Below are positions 17,183-24,942 of a stretch of DNA of 64,000 nucleotides, piece by piece. A model generated the notes under the pieces. The model did not search any database. It was not told where the DNA came from and saw only the letters and a program-made list of their open reading frames with translations. Both the position numbers and the translations under genes were made by a program. The first letter of the stretch is position 1. Every line of letters starts with the position of its first letter. Origin of the DNA: Marivita sp. GX14005. GTDB lineage: Bacteria; Pseudomonadota; Alphaproteobacteria; Rhodobacterales; Rhodobacteraceae. The DNA is taken from assembly GCF_023370775.1 (NCBI RefSeq), contig NZ_JAMCCQ010000001.1, positions 1,178,001 to 1,242,000 of the forward strand, in the 5' to 3' direction.

Positions 17183-18358
17183 TCAATCCCGTTCGACGCA
17201 CAGAGCGACGCCCATGCCGCCCCCGATGCAAAGTGTCGCAAGTCCCTTCTTGGCATCGCGCCGCTGCATTTCGAAAAGAAGCGTGTTGAGAACGCGAGCA
17301 CCGGACGCGCCAATGGGATGGCCGATCGCAATGGCGCCGCCATTGACGTTCACAATGTCGGGGTTCCAGCCCATATCCTTGTTGACAGCACAGGCTTGCG
17401 CGGCGAACGCCTCGTTCGCTTCGACAAGATCGAGGTCATCGACGGACCAGCCCGCTTTTTCAAGCGCCTTCCGCGAGGCGTGGATCGGACCGACCCCCAT
17501 GATCGACGGATCGAGACCGGCGGTTGCATAGGACGCGATACGCGCCATAGGTTTGATACCCCGCTTTTCGGCGTTTTCCGCCGACATCAGCAGCACCCCG
17601 GCAGCGCCGTCATTGAGACCCGAGGCGTTTGCTGCCGTAACCGAACCATCCTTGGTAAACGCAGGGCGCAGCTTCTGCATCGCGTCAATGGTTGCGCCGT
17701 GGCGGATGTATTCGTCCTTGTCTACAACGATGTCTCCCTTGCGTGTCTTGACAGTGAAGGGAACGATCTCGTCCTCGAACTTTCCAGCCTTCTGTGCCGC
17801 TTCCGCCTTGTTCTGGGAGGCGACGGCGAATTTGTCCTGCTCATCGCGTGAGATGCTCCATTTCTCGGCAACATTCTCGGCTGTTTGGCCCATATGATAC
17901 CCGTTGAACGCATCCCAAAGGCCGTCGCGGATCATCGTGTCGATGAATTTGACATCACCCATCTTGTGCCCGGCCCGCAGATGCGCCGCATGCGGGCTCA
18001 GCGTCATGTTTTCCTGACCGCCGGCGCAAACGATCTCTGCATCGCCGAGCATGATGTGCTGCGCACCCAACGCGACGGCACGAAGGCCCGATCCGCAGAC
18101 CTGGTTAATCCCCCATGCGGCGCTTTCCTCGGGCAATCCGGCGTTGATATGGGCCTGGCGCGCGGGGTTCTGGCCCTGCGCTGCGGTCAGCACCTGACCG
18201 AGGATCGTCTCGGAAACGGCGTTCTTCTCAATGCCGGCGCGTTCGATCAGCGCCGAAAGCACTGCTGCGCCCAGATCGTGCGCGGGTGTGTTTGCAAAAG
18301 CGCCACCGAACGAGCCTACGGCCGTTCGCGCAGCCGATGCGATCACTACATTGGTCAT
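17183..18358 (-). CDS. phaA: acetyl-CoA C-acetyltransferase PhaA (beta-ketothiolase)
   Basis: A 391-residue thiolase. The nucleophilic Cys is in [16 protein letters not shown] near residue 88; the second active-site signatures are [16 protein letters not shown] (His) and [13 protein letters not shown] (Cys) at the C-terminus; [10 protein letters not shown] is also present. It condenses two acetyl-CoA to acetoacetyl-CoA, which PhaB next door reduces. The ribosome site TTGGAGGGACG precedes the ATG at 18358. Confidence 0.96.
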   Translation of the reverse strand: MTNVVIASAARTAVGSFGGAFANTPAHDLGAAVLSALIERAGIEKNAVSETILGQVLTAAQGQNPARQAHINAGLPEESAAWGINQVCGSGLRAVALGAQHIMLGDAEIVCAGGQENMTLSPHAAHLRAGHKMGDVKFIDTMIRDGLWDAFNGYHMGQTAENVAEKWSISRDEQDKFAVASQNKAEAAQKAGKFEDEIVPFTVKTRKGDIVVDKDEYIRHGATIDAMQKLRPAFTKDGSVTAANASGLNDGAAGVLLMSAENAEKRGIKPMARIASYATAGLDPSIMGVGPIHASRKALEKAGWSVDDLDLVEANEAFAAQACAVNKDMGWNPDIVNVNGGAIAIGHPIGASGARVLNTLLFEMQRRDAKKGLATLCIGGGMGVALCVERD

Positions 18359-18534
18359 TTCGTCCCTCCAACAATTCTATGGTTCATAGTTGATTCCCCG
18401 AGCAGTATTGCGGATTTGCGCCGCCACCCCCAGACCTATTCCGAGCTTCTCCTAAAGCAGCGGCGAAATATGGGCTACTGGACAGGGTGTCTCAGGGTAA
18501 AGCAGATTCGTTGCCGGAACGCTTTCTGCCCGGA

Positions 18535-19362
18535 TCAAGCAGAAAGAACGCGGGTGAGTGAAGCACGCCACGGCGGCTCGATCGTTGGCGCGGCGAAATA
18601 AAATCCCTGAAGGCAATCGACGCCGAGCTGCGCGAGTATATTGGCATCATCGAAGGTCTCGACGAATTCTGCAACGGTGAACATATCGAACTGCTGCGCG
18701 ATGGCGATGATCGCACGTGTCAGAACCTGATTGTCCGCATCGGTCGCAATACCGCGAACGAACTGTCCGTCGATCTTGAGAATGTCGAACTGAAATTGCT
18801 TAAGGTAGCGCAGCGCGGTGTAGCCTGCACCGAAATCGTCAAGCGCGAAGCTGATCCCCTCTTTCTGCAATTCGCGCATCGCCTGCGTCACCAGCTCGGG
18901 GACGAGCATTGCCGAGGCTTCGGTAATTTCAAGTATCAAACGCTCCGCGACGGTTTTGTCGCGCGAAAGCCCTCGCGCCAGCACCTTGCGCCATTTCGGG
19001 TAGCCGATCGACCGCGCAGACAGGTTGATCGACAAGCGAATACCGGGGTTCTTGGCCAGGATGCGCAGCCCGTGTTCCAGCGCGAGACAGTCCAGAAGGC
19101 GCCCGGTTTCGCGCTCCTCGATCTGCGTGATGAACTGCGAGGCGGGTATGATCCGGCCCGTCGGATCCACGACACGAATCAGCCCTTCGTAAAAGGCGAT
19201 CTTGTCTTGATGGCGGGAATGAACGATGGGCTGGAATGCCAGCCGCACCTCACGATGTTCCACTGCCTGTTCGACCATCGACAGGACCGCGCGATCGCGC
19301 AAATGGGCCGCTGTATCGAGCGGCGAGGGGCCAGCCGGTCTTCGGGCAGCGCGTGGCGGCAT
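18535..19362 (-). CDS. EAL domain cyclic di-GMP phosphodiesterase
   Basis: A 275-residue protein made almost entirely of one EAL domain, with a short Pro/Arg-rich N-terminus and no membrane or sensor domain. Residues needed for catalysis are present: YEGLIRV (EAL motif as EGL), the Asn in NLSAR, LEITE, DDFGAGYT, DILKIDGQF, VAEFVE and the final QGFYF. It should therefore hydrolyse c-di-GMP in the cytoplasm. With no sensory domain, control may be transcriptional: a TTAA-N7-TTAA box lies 43 nt upstream of the start, which fits CtrA control. Confidence 0.9.
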   Translation of the reverse strand: MPPRAARRPAGPSPLDTAAHLRDRAVLSMVEQAVEHREVRLAFQPIVHSRHQDKIAFYEGLIRVVDPTGRIIPASQFITQIEERETGRLLDCLALEHGLRILAKNPGIRLSINLSARSIGYPKWRKVLARGLSRDKTVAERLILEITEASAMLVPELVTQAMRELQKEGISFALDDFGAGYTALRYLKQFQFDILKIDGQFVRGIATDADNQVLTRAIIAIAQQFDMFTVAEFVETFDDANILAQLGVDCLQGFYFAAPTIEPPWRASLTRVLSA

Positions 19363-19405
19363 GACAAACTCCTTTCATCTTGCCTCCGATCTTGGCGCAC
19401 AGGTC

Positions 19406-19421
19406 TTAAACAAGGTTTAAC
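19406..19421 (-). promoter_or_regulatory. CtrA-type box upstream of EAL gene
   Basis: TTAA at 19406-19409, seven bases, TTAA at 19417-19420, then C: an exact TTAA-N7-TTAAC match. It lies 43 nt upstream of the EAL start and 19 nt upstream of the -35 of the rightward rpsD promoter. Binding is inferred. Confidence 0.6.
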
Positions 19422-19439
19422 AGCCGACGAAACAGGCTG

Positions 19440-19467
19440 TTGACACCGGCTGAACCAGGCGTATAAG
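19440..19467 (+). promoter_or_regulatory. sigma-70-type promoter of rpsD
   Basis: A perfect TTGACA at 19440-19445, 16-nt spacer, then TATAAG at 19462-19467. Transcription would start near 19474, leaving an untranslated leader of about 114 nt before rpsD. Confidence 0.75.
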
Positions 19468-19473
19468 CGCGCC

Positions 19474-19587
19474 TTCATTGGTGTTGGTGGCCCCCGCAAG
19501 GGGATGCCTGTCATGGGGTAATGCCCAAGAGGACAACGCCCTTCACCGCCGCCCCTCTCGGGCGTCACTTATAGAAGGAGATCAGCC
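19474..19587 (+). promoter_or_regulatory. structured 5' leader of rpsD
   Basis: The leader contains a CCCC/GGGG hairpin around 19491-19503 and a CGCCC/GGGCG hairpin at about 19549-19563, just before the ribosome site GAAGGAG. S4 controls its own operon by binding mRNA in other bacteria, so autoregulation is plausible. I do not recognise a named leader family here. Confidence 0.4.
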
Positions 19588-20208
19588 GTGACCAAACGCA
19601 CGTCTGCCAAGTACAAAATCGACCGCCGGATGGGCGAAAACATCTGGGGTCGTCCGAAATCCCCGGTCAACCGTCGCGAATACGGCCCCGGCCAGCATGG
19701 TCAGCGCCGAAAGGGCAAGATGTCCGATTTCGGTCTGCAGCTTCGCGCCAAGCAGAAGCTCAAGGGTTACTATGGCGACCTGACCGAGAAGCAGTTCCGC
19801 CGTATCTTCGCAGAGGCAGAGCGCCTTCGCGGCGACACTGGCGAGCAACTCATCGGCCTGTTGGAGCGTCGTCTCGATGCAGTCGTTTATCGCGCCAAGT
19901 TCGTCCCGACGGTCTTTGCCGCACGTCAATTCGTGAACCACGGTCACGTTTTGGTCAATGGCAAGCGCGTCAACATCCCCTCCTATCGCGTGAAGGAAGG
20001 TGACGTTGTCGAAGTCCGCGAAAAGTCCAAGCAAATGACGGCCGTGCTCGAAGCGGTGCAACTGCCCGAGCGTGACGTGCCGGACTATCTTGAGGTCGAT
20101 CATTCCAAGATGACCGCGAAATTCGTGCGCACGCCGGCGCTTGGCGATGTACCTTATCCCGTGATGATGGAGCCGAACCTCGTCATCGAATATTACGCGC
20201 AGAACTAA
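19588..20208 (+). CDS. rpsD: 30S ribosomal protein S4
   Basis: A 206-residue S4: the N-terminal basic segment [20 protein letters not shown], then [30 protein letters not shown], and the S4 RNA-binding motif [32 protein letters not shown]4 binds 16S rRNA early in small-subunit assembly. The start is GTG at 19588 with AGAAGGAG upstream. Here it is a single-gene unit, as in many alphaproteobacteria, between a strong promoter and a strong terminator. Confidence 0.98.
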   Translation: MTKRTSAKYKIDRRMGENIWGRPKSPVNRREYGPGQHGQRRKGKMSDFGLQLRAKQKLKGYYGDLTEKQFRRIFAEAERLRGDTGEQLIGLLERRLDAVVYRAKFVPTVFAARQFVNHGHVLVNGKRVNIPSYRVKEGDVVEVREKSKQMTAVLEAVQLPERDVPDYLEVDHSKMTAKFVRTPALGDVPYPVMMEPNLVIEYYAQN

Positions 20209-20234
20209 AGTCGCGATTCATCAAAATCCTTGCA

Positions 20235-20262
20235 AAAGCCGCTCTTTGAAGAGCGGCTTTTT
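20235..20262 (+). terminator. rpsD terminator
   Basis: Ten-bp perfect stem AAAGCCGCTC/GAGCGGCTTT, loop TTTGAA, then a T-run, 26 nt after the rpsD stop. Confidence 0.92.
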
Positions 20263-20274
20263 CATTTGGACGTG

Positions 20275-20306
20275 AAAAAAAGCCGCGCTCGAGACGCGGC
20301 CTTTTT
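20275..20306 (-). terminator. terminator of the DUF1127 gene
   Basis: Six-bp stem GCCGCG/CGCGGC at 20282-20287 and 20295-20300, with a T-run on the minus strand (the A-run at 20275-20281). It stops the leftward gene whose coding region ends at 20324, and stands back to back with the rpsD terminator. Confidence 0.75.
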
Positions 20307-20323
20307 CATCAATTCGATCTCAA

Positions 20324-20539
20324 TCAGGCCCAAAACACATCGCGAAAAACGTGATGCGGGATATCCTCGCGCTTCAAGCCTTTTTGCGCCAGCGCCTCGT
20401 CGGACAGCGCATAAAGTCGCGAAACCTCGCGCGCACGCCAGTTTGCTTCGGCAATTCTTACGAAGCCGCGGGTGATGCCATCGAGCAGTCCCGAGAAAAA
20501 GCCATATTTCTGAATTCGGTCGGTATCGGCGAGTGCCAT
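20324..20539 (-). CDS. DUF1127 domain small protein
   Basis: A 71-residue protein ending in the Arg-rich DUF1127 (YjiS-like) pattern NWRAREVSRLYALSDEALAQKGLKREDIPHHVFRDVF. Related small proteins in alphaproteobacteria, such as CcaF1-type proteins of Rhodobacter, bind RNA and affect RNA turnover under stress. Whether this copy does so is inference. It has its own terminator and about 120 nt of upstream gap, so it is likely monocistronic. Confidence 0.85.
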   Translation of the reverse strand: MALADTDRIQKYGFFSGLLDGITRGFVRIAEANWRAREVSRLYALSDEALAQKGLKREDIPHHVFRDVFWA

Positions 20540-20663
20540 GTCGTGCCTCTAATCTCATCAGTCATTCAAGCCGTTGAGATAAGGCTGGCGGGCCTCGGTG
20601 AGTAGCCTCACCTCCGCATAGCCGTTTGCCTTCTGGCGCATGACCCGCGCACCGCAGCGACGG

Positions 20664-21695
20664 TTAACGCCGCAACGTGTCTCCATAGCTGATCGTCGGC
20701 GTCAACTCGACCACCGTTTCCACCGCCGCCTCGGGCGTGTTGACCCGCTGGGCAATGATCTCTGCGGCCTTCTCCCCGATTTCCGTGCGGCATGCATCGA
20801 TCGTGGCAAGCCGGCGTGGAAGACCCTCAAGAAGCTCCACACCGTTAAAGCCGGCAAGGCCGATCCGATCCGGAATGTCAAACCCGCGATCAAGCAGCGA
20901 CAAGAGCCCGCCCGCCGCGATCATGTCATTGGAGTAGTATAGAAAATCCAGGTCCGGCTCGCGTTCCAGAATGGCGGATGTCATCTCGCGCCCTTTGACG
21001 AGAGCCGATCCGCCGGAGTAAAACTCCTTGTCCGCTATTTCGACCCCGCTTTTTGCAAGAGCTTCGGTAAATCCCTCGAAGCGTTTGCGCGCGCGATGAT
21101 CGAGCGGCATTTTTGTGCCGAGAAATCCGATCCGGGAATACCCTGCCTTCAAAATCGCCTGCGCCATGATGCGCCCCGCACGCCGATGCGATATTCCGAC
21201 CATCGAGTCGATCGGCGTCCCGTCAACATCCATGATTTCCACCACCGGAATACCGCTCGCCTTGAGCATCGCCCTTGCCGCATCCGTATGTTCGAGGCCG
21301 GCAATGATCACCCCGGAAGGGCGCCATGACAGCATCTCGTAGAGAACCCGCTCTTCCTTTTCCGGCAGGTAATCTGTAACGCCCACGACCGGCTGCAATT
21401 CGGTCTCTTCCAACACGGCGCTGATACCCGACATGACTTCGGGAAAAACCATGTTTCGCAGGCTTGGAATGATCACGGCAACAAGATTGACCCGTTGGCT
21501 GGCCAGGGCACCGGCAATTTTATTGGGCACGTAGCCCAAAGCCTTGGCGGCCGTCAGAACCCGTTCGCGCGTGCCTTTCGACACGTCACCACGATTGCGC
21601 AGAACCCGACTGACCGTCATTTCCGAAACCCCGGAAGCTTCGGAGACGTCTCGGAGTGTCAGAGGGCGGGAAACGTCATTGGTCACGACCGGCAT
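20664..21695 (-). CDS. LacI family transcriptional regulator (GntR-like subgroup)
   Basis: A 343-residue repressor. The N-terminal helix-turn-helix is LTLRDVSEASGVSEMTVSRVLRN, followed by the hinge ALGYVPNKIAGALASQR, and then a periplasmic-binding-protein-like ligand domain (VAVIIPSLRNMVFPEVMSG, GVIIAGLEHTDAARAML, IGLAGFNGVELLEGLPRRLATIDA). It most resembles gluconate- or sugar-acid-responsive members. No sugar metabolism genes are adjacent, so its targets lie elsewhere. Ligand not predictable. Confidence 0.9.
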   Translation of the reverse strand: MPVVTNDVSRPLTLRDVSEASGVSEMTVSRVLRNRGDVSKGTRERVLTAAKALGYVPNKIAGALASQRVNLVAVIIPSLRNMVFPEVMSGISAVLEETELQPVVGVTDYLPEKEERVLYEMLSWRPSGVIIAGLEHTDAARAMLKASGIPVVEIMDVDGTPIDSMVGISHRRAGRIMAQAILKAGYSRIGFLGTKMPLDHRARKRFEGFTEALAKSGVEIADKEFYSGGSALVKGREMTSAILEREPDLDFLYYSNDMIAAGGLLSLLDRGFDIPDRIGLAGFNGVELLEGLPRRLATIDACRTEIGEKAAEIIAQRVNTPEAAVETVVELTPTISYGDTLRR

Positions 21696-21816
21696 CCTGA
21701 ATGTCTCAACAAAAGCCTAGCGCAAATCTTCCGCGCCCGGCAAGCCATTGGGATGGGATGGCAAGCTGCGGAAACAGGTGACAAATCCGAACGCGCCCAT
21801 TAAACCCGAACCGCGC

Positions 21817-21893
21817 GGTCCCGTGGCTCAACTGGATAGAGCAGCCCCCTCCTAAGGGGCAGGTTGCAGGTTCGAATCCTGCCGGGATCGCCA
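21817..21893 (+). tRNA. tRNA-Arg (anticodon CCT)
   Basis: A full cloverleaf can be drawn. The acceptor is GGTCCCG/CGGGATC (one G-T pair), the D arm GCTC/GAGC, and the anticodon stem GCCCC/GGGGC around loop CTCCTAA with anticodon CCT at 21851-21853. The T arm is GCAGG/CCTGC with loop TTCGAAT; discriminator G and an encoded CCA follow. It reads AGG codons. Its 3' end abuts the mobile-element remnant. Confidence 0.97.
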
Positions 21894-21910
21894 TGGATTC
21901 GGATGAATTG

Positions 21911-21953
21911 CCAGAAAAACCGGTTGCGTGCTTAAAAGAACGCAATTGCTTGC
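21911..21953 (+). repeat. left-end tandem repeats of the transposon remnant
   Basis: Copy one, 21911-21931, reads CCAGAAAAACC then GGTTGCGTGC. Copy two, 21934-21953, reads AAAAGAACG then CAATTGCTTGC and is weaker (about 14 of 20 positions match the consensus CCAGRAAACCAATNGCGTGC taken from all copies). They begin 17 nt after the tRNA CCA. Confidence 0.55.
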
Positions 21954-22193
21954 GCAGAATCCCGTTTCAAGCCGGTTTCTAACTTAAAAGGTTCATGGTT
22001 TTTAATATGATACAGGCCATACGGGGCATTCACCTCAACCGCCTTCGCAAAGCCGATCGCGCGTGATTAGACAGGTCGCTCGCTCGCGTCTCTATATCGA
22101 GAGCAGGACCCGGACCCTTTCATCATCATCCACCGTTCGCCGACCCAAGCGACTGCCGCCAGCTCCGACATCGCGCTCAGAAAGGAGATTGTC

Positions 22194-22296
22194 ATGCCCC
22201 GAGCCACGACGAATATACCATTTCACTCATTGTCCTTCCTTGGTGACATTCCAAAACGACATGAAATCGAACAAAGATGGACGACCTTCCTGCACG
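22194..22296 (+). pseudogene. 5' fragment of an IS-interrupted gene, possibly TniB/TnsC-like
   Basis: AAAGGAG at 22181-22187 precedes an ATG at 22194. The frame encodes MPRATTNIPFHSLSFLGDIP, then KRHEIEQRWTTFLHD, and is cut by the left end of the IS element; read on, it stops at 22350 inside the IS. The HEIEQRW stretch is like the N-terminal region before the P-loop in TniB-type ATPases. The P-loop itself is missing. The 3' part of probably the same gene lies at 23689-24018. Functional naming is tentative. Confidence 0.45.
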
Positions 22297-22297
22297 A

Positions 22298-22323
22298 TAG
22301 TGTCCCACCGAATGGTGTAAGAG
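22298..22323 (+). repeat. left terminal inverted repeat of the IS256-type element
   Basis: Matches the reverse complement of 23662-23687 at 22 of 26 positions. Confidence 0.85.
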
Positions 22324-22352
22324 CGCCGACCTTCGGCAAGGCCCGAGCCTGA

Positions 22353-23549
22353 TCAGGATGCCGCAGCTGGCAACCTGACGTTGGGATTGTCGTTCACGCG
22401 CGAGAGAGTTTCAAGGCTCATGTATCGGCGCGCGACCGTCCATTCGTCGTTGGTCTCGAGCATGATCGCGCCGACGAGCCTTATAATGGCCTCATCGTTT
22501 GGGAAGATGCCGATGACATCGGTGCGCCGCTTGATCTCGCGGTTCACCCGTTCCAGCGGATTCGTCGAGGCGATCTGGGGCCAGTGCTCGCGCGGGAAGT
22601 CCATGTAGGCAAGCACGTCGTCACGCGAGGCGTCCATGAAGGTGCCGAGCTTGTCCTGCTTTTCGCGCAACGCGTCGGCGACAACATCCTACTGAGCCTC
22701 GGCATCGGCCTTGCTTTCCTGGGCGAAGATCGTCTTGAGCATCGCCGCCACCGCCGTGCGCTGCTTGGCCGGAGCGTGCGCCGGGGCATTGCGCATCCAG
22801 TGAACCCGGCACCTTTGTTGGGTGGCGTTGAAGACTCGGCGTGCGGTAGCGCGCAGGCCTTTGTGATCGTCGGCGATCACCAGCTTCACGCCGCGCAGCC
22901 CCCGGTCGGCCAGGGATCGCAGGAAGTCCGTCCAGAACGTCTCGGCTTCGGAAGGGCCGGTCGCGACGCCCAGAACCTCGCGCTTTCCATCCTCGTTGAC
23001 CGCCACGGCTACTATCACGGCGCGGCTCACGATCCGGCCGCCCTCGCGCACCTTCACATAGGTCGCATCCAGCCAGACGTAGGGCGAGGCCCCCTCCAGC
23101 GGACGGCCCAGGAACGCGCTCACCCGCTCGTCAATGTCGGCGCAAAGCCGGCTGACCTGGCTTTTTGACATACCGCCCGCACCCATGGCCTTCACCAGAT
23201 CGTCCACAGAGCGGGGCGAGACGCCGTGGACATAAGCCTCTTGGATAACGGCCACGAGGGCCTTCTCGGCCATGCGGCGCGGCTCCAGGAAGCTGGGAAG
23301 ATAGCTCCCCTTTCTCAGCTTCGGGATCTCCAGCGCGATCCGGCCAGCACGGGTGTCCCAGTCGCGGTCGCGGTAACCGTTGCGCTGCACTTCCCGCAAC
23401 GGCGAGCGCGTTCCCTTGGCCGCGCCCGTCCGCGCCTCGACCTCCGCCTCCATGATCCGTTCGGCGGCGAAGGCCAACATCTCGCGCACAAGATCGCCAT
23501 CGGCCTGCTGTTCAACCAGCTCAAGCAGTGTCATTCTCTCATCGGTCAT
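22353..23549 (-). pseudogene. IS256-family transposase with in-frame amber codon
   Basis: The reading frame of 398 codons has family length but is broken by a TAG at 22689-22691, exactly in frame. The part before it ([12 protein letters not shown] to ...ESKADAEAQ) carries the first two catalytic Asp ([24 protein letters not shown]). The part after it (DVVADALREKQDKL to the end) carries the catalytic Glu region NPLERVNREIKRRTDVIGIFPN. A Trp (TGG) normally sits near this place in relatives, so TGG to TAG is a simple explanation. The product would lack the DDE glutamate and be inactive unless the stop is read through. Start at 23549, with GGAG six nt upstream. Confidence 0.92.
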
Positions 23550-23661
23550 CGTCATCTCCGTCTTTGGTTTCGAGTGTTGCAACCCAAACCTTTGCCGAAG
23601 ATCGAAGGTGGCCGCCAGCCCGGCCGCGCGCTGCGCTAAGCCAAGGGCTTCGCGCGCGGCC

Positions 23662-23687
23662 TCCTACACCATGCGGTGGGGCACTAC
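23662..23687 (-). repeat. right terminal inverted repeat of the IS256-type element
   Basis: Reverse-complement partner of 22298-22323. Confidence 0.85.
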
Positions 23688-23688
23688 C

Positions 23689-24018
23689 TTGCCGGAGGAC
23701 TACAACACGGTTCACGAGATCGTAGGGAGCTATGCTGTGCGTGCCAAACTTGAGACCGATGAAGCAATCCTGGATGAAGATTTCTACCATCGCCTCGTCG
23801 CCGCCGGTGCATTCCGCTGGGGCCTTGTCATCAAGCTCACGATTGATGCAATCGCCGCCGCCCGTGTCGCGGGAAGCGCCAAGCTTCTTGTCGATCATTT
23901 TGTCGACGCCTGGGTAGCAAAAACACAAGAGAACCGCGTCGCGACCCCTTTCACCCATAGCGCCTTCGAGACAATGTATCGAAAGGATCATCCGTTCATC
24001 GCGTCCTTGAGGGAATAA
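23689..24018 (+). pseudogene. 3' fragment of the interrupted gene, AAA+ lid-like C-terminus (possibly TniB/TnsC-like)
   Basis: About 109 codons remain, from the IS border to the stop at 24018, with no start of their own. Visible stretches are HEIVGSYAVRAKLETDEAIL, FYHRLVAAGAFRWGLVIKL, TIDAIAAARVAG, HFVDAWVAKT and FTHSAFETMYRKDHPF. The helical pattern with RWG...I...AI.AA resembles the C-terminal lid of TniB/TnsC-type ATPases, which link a target selector to the transposase. The similarity is by eye and weak. A terminator follows at 24046. Together with 22194-22296 it looks like one gene that lost its centre. Confidence 0.45.
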
Positions 24019-24045
24019 GCTCACTCAACCTTGCAATGCTGTGTT

Positions 24046-24072
24046 GGCCCGCGTCCTTGACGCGGGCCTTTT
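24046..24072 (+). terminator. terminator after the interrupted gene
   Basis: Nine-bp stem GGCCCGCGT/ACGCGGGCC, 5-nt loop, then TTTT, 27 nt after the stop at 24018. Confidence 0.88.
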
Positions 24073-24124
24073 CGCCTTCGAGGACCAGCGCACATATTCT
24101 TCCAATATTCGTAAAAAAGTTTGC

Positions 24125-24164
24125 GCACGGAATTGGTTTCCTGGGCACGCTATTGGTTTCTCAG
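24125..24164 (-). repeat. right-end tandem repeats, inner pair
   Basis: On the minus strand, CTGAGAAACCAATAGCGTGC (24164-24145) is directly followed by CCAGGAAACCAATTCCGTGC (24144-24125). These two 20-mers are the best-preserved copies. Confidence 0.65.
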
Positions 24165-24219
24165 CGCTCGGGTGTTAATCTAGGTATTTGTTCTTTATTG
24201 TTTTTTCTGGCCACTCGAA

Positions 24220-24261
24220 TCTGGGGGGTTGGTTTTTGGGCACGCATTAGGTTTCTCTGGC
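24220..24261 (-). repeat. right-end tandem repeats, outer pair
   Basis: On the minus strand, 24261-24240 reads GCCAGAGAAACC then TAATGCGTGC. It is followed by 24239-24220, CCAAAAACCAACCCCCCAG plus one base, which has lost the GCGTGC half. Spacing to the inner pair is about 55 nt. Apart from the terminator and these repeats, the 315-nt gap 24019-24333 is AT-rich and holds no gene I can support. Confidence 0.6.
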
Positions 24262-24333
24262 ATGAATATCGCGCTTCGGGGGAAGGCAGCCATGGTCGTG
24301 GTTTTCGATCTGCATTCCACTGGACGAAGTTGT

Positions 24334-24942
24334 TTATTCTAAAGGTATGTCTGCATTTCTGCCGGCCAGTTCGACGCTCACGAGATATGCGCGTTCGGGT
24401 GTCAAGCCCGCCATGATGCGCGCTGCGTTTTCCGGGGGCATCCGGGCCAGGAAACCTGCGGCGAAACTGGCTTCCATTTGCTCGAACAGGGCAGCAGCTT
24501 GTTTGGGTTTCATCTTGGCATAGACGTCGGTTAGCTGAGCCACGTCATTCTCCGCAGCTTCGGATGCAGCGTTGATTGTCCTGCGCAGGCTTTTCTCAGC
24601 CTGTTCCAGCTTGCCGAGTTCTTCGCGTATGGAGATTTCGGCGGTCTCAATCTCTTTTTCGCGTTGGTCGAGTTCGCTTTCACGTTCGGCGACGCGTGCT
24701 TCGCGTCGCTGAACCGCCTTGAAGGCCGCTTTCAATCGTTCCGGGCGGGCCAGATCGGGGCTTTCCGACATAGGTTCTCCCTCAAGTTCGGACGGCCGGA
24801 GCGCCTCGCTTGCAATGACCTGTCCTGCTTCCGTCGCCATGCGCAGTATCGCGGAAAGCAGCAGAAGGCTTCCGATGATTGCAAGCGTTCCCCGCGCAGG
24901 CTTCGGTTGCCGCTTTGGCTGCTTCGCAGGAGCATTCGTCAT
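24334..24942 (-). CDS. motE: MotE-like flagellar protein (MgtE N-domain)
   Basis: A 202-residue protein: basic N-terminus, one membrane segment (about residues 20-38, LAIIGSLLLLSAILRM), a long charged coiled coil (ERLKAAFKAVQRREARVAER to SLRRTIN), and a C-terminal MgtE N-terminal-type fold (LTDVYAKMKPKQAAALFEQM, FLARMPPENAARIMAGLTPE). This is the design of MotE of rhizobia and relatives, which helps fold and place the periplasmic motility protein MotC. The location downstream of fliL supports a flagellar role. It overlaps the upstream gene by 4 nt. Confidence 0.8.
   Translation of the reverse strand: MTNAPAKQPKRQPKPARGTLAIIGSLLLLSAILRMATEAGQVIASEALRPSELEGEPMSESPDLARPERLKAAFKAVQRREARVAERESELDQREKEIETAEISIREELGKLEQAEKSLRRTINAASEAAENDVAQLTDVYAKMKPKQAAALFEQMEASFAAGFLARMPPENAARIMAGLTPERAYLVSVELAGRNADIPLE

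Larger units (their letters stand above)
22296..23689 (-). mobile_element. IS256-family insertion sequence (degenerate)
   Basis: About 1.39 kb. The terminal inverted repeats are imperfect: at the left TAGTGTCCCACCGAATGG followed by TGTAAGAG (from 22298), at the right the complement TAGTGCCCCACCGCATGG followed by TGTAGGAG (ending 23687). They share 22 of 26 bases, and similarity continues weakly a few bases outward. A single transposase gene fills the inside. No direct target repeat is visible in the flanks, which suggests loss of adjacent DNA after insertion. Confidence 0.9.
21911..24261. mobile_element. transposon remnant next to tRNA-Arg, bounded by inverted tandem repeats
   Basis: Two imperfect ~20-bp repeats stand in tandem at 21911-21953. 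Matching repeats in the opposite orientation stand in tandem pairs at 24220-24261 and 24125-24164. Between them lie an intergenic stretch, a broken gene with possible similarity to AAA+ transposition adaptors, and an IS256-type element. Inverted arrays of ~20-bp transposase sites at both ends are the hallmark of Tn7/Tn5053-type elements, several of which insert next to tRNA genes. The transposase and targeting genes are missing. The exact outer ends and a target duplication could not be fixed; the true element may extend some tens of bases further on each side. Confidence 0.5.

Noticed and set aside
24133-24261. Repeated ~30-bp blocks about 96 bp apart, considered as a CRISPR array
   Set aside because: Only two long blocks with irregular sequence, each splitting into 20-mers, an inverted counterpart 2.2 kb away and no cas genes. 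The pattern fits transposase-binding repeats better.
21817-24333. Integrative element or prophage attached at tRNA-Arg
   Set aside because: No tyrosine recombinase gene and no duplicated tRNA 3' end of convincing length were seen (only GCCATGG recurs near 24289). The repeat layout favours a transposon.
24036-24416. 126-codon open frame between the relic and motE
   Set aside because: It spans a terminator, the transposon repeats and the 3' end of motE, with no ribosome site or family motif.
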